Source: Rhodobacterales bacterium 34-62-10
Lineage (GTDB): Bacteria > Pseudomonadota > Alphaproteobacteria > Rhodobacterales > Rhodobacteraceae
DNA length: 13,955 nucleotides
Direction of reading: 5' to 3'
Assembly (NCBI GenBank): GCA_002282555.1
Contig: NCJR01000018.1
Span: forward strand, 1-13,955
The notes under the pieces were generated by a model. The model saw only the letters and a program-made list of their open reading frames with translations, had not been told where the DNA came from and did no database searches. The number at the start of each line of letters is the position of its first letter. Position 1 is the first letter of the stretch. This document shows, piece by piece, positions 13,891-13,955 of the stretch. Made by a program: the position numbers and the translations under genes.

Positions 13891-13955
13891 ATGGCAGCCT
13901 ATCAATACGTCTATCACATGCAGGGCGTCTCCAAGACCTATCCCGGCGGCAAGAA
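13891..13955 (+). CDS. ettA: Energy-dependent translational throttle protein EttA (N-terminus only)
   Basis: The first 21 codons plus two bases run off the right edge. They read MAAYQYVYHMQGVSKTYPGG, the near-invariant opening of EttA, an ABC-F protein that binds the ribosomal E site and gates translation according to ATP/ADP levels. The Walker motifs lie outside the window. AAGGAG at 13877-13882 is 8 nt before the ATG. It is divergent from nadD across a 157-bp gap. Confidence 0.9.
   Translation, partial: MAAYQYVYHMQGVSKTYPGGK

Overview
The window looks like core chromosome of a marine-type Rhodobacterales (Roseobacter-group) alphaproteobacterium. It is GC-rich and densely coded. It carries a class I (archaeal-type) lysyl-tRNA synthetase, common in alphaproteobacteria; the first codons of an NDUFS4-like complex I accessory subunit next to uvrB; the nadD-dacB pair; and the start of ettA. 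No tRNA, rRNA, CRISPR array, transposase, integrase or recognisable defence module was seen.

Layout, left to right. (1) 1-47: the N-terminus of a complex I accessory subunit on the minus strand. A ~400-bp divergent intergenic region with inverted repeats separates it from uvrB on the plus strand (452-2629). (2) 2631-2733: a composite element of two palindromes, resembling the RIME mosaic repeats described in Rhizobiales, between convergent genes. (3) 2737-4278: three small minus-strand genes, each with a good ribosome binding site and separated by dyad elements: a secreted rhodanese, a universal stress protein (with a possible FNR-type site) and an antibiotic-biosynthesis-monooxygenase-fold (ABM) protein. 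(4) 4440-5693, plus strand: an unassigned exported barrel-like protein and a HugZ-like FMN split-barrel protein. (5) 5698-10139, minus strand: lysK, an exported DUF4864-like protein, and a 762-residue beta-helix protein with a Pectate_lyase_3/GH28-related domain and no signal peptide. (6) 10273-11523, plus strand: a TerB-like protein and a small outer-membrane beta-barrel. (7) 11570-13733, minus strand: nadD and dacB (PBP4-type carboxypeptidase with a twin-arginine signal), 19 bp apart. (8) 13891 to the end: the start of ettA.

Most genes are housekeeping: excision repair, lysine charging, NAD synthesis, peptidoglycan trimming, ribosome energy sensing. The less ordinary parts are the RIME-like repeat, the signal-less tailspike-like beta-helix protein, the cysteine-rich exported rhodanese, a 16-bp tandem repeat between a predicted promoter and the ABM gene, and a structured segment upstream of uvrB. 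I did not find a convincing new multi-gene system; the beta-helix protein and the repeat elements are the best leads. Promoter and operator calls were made by eye and are weak.
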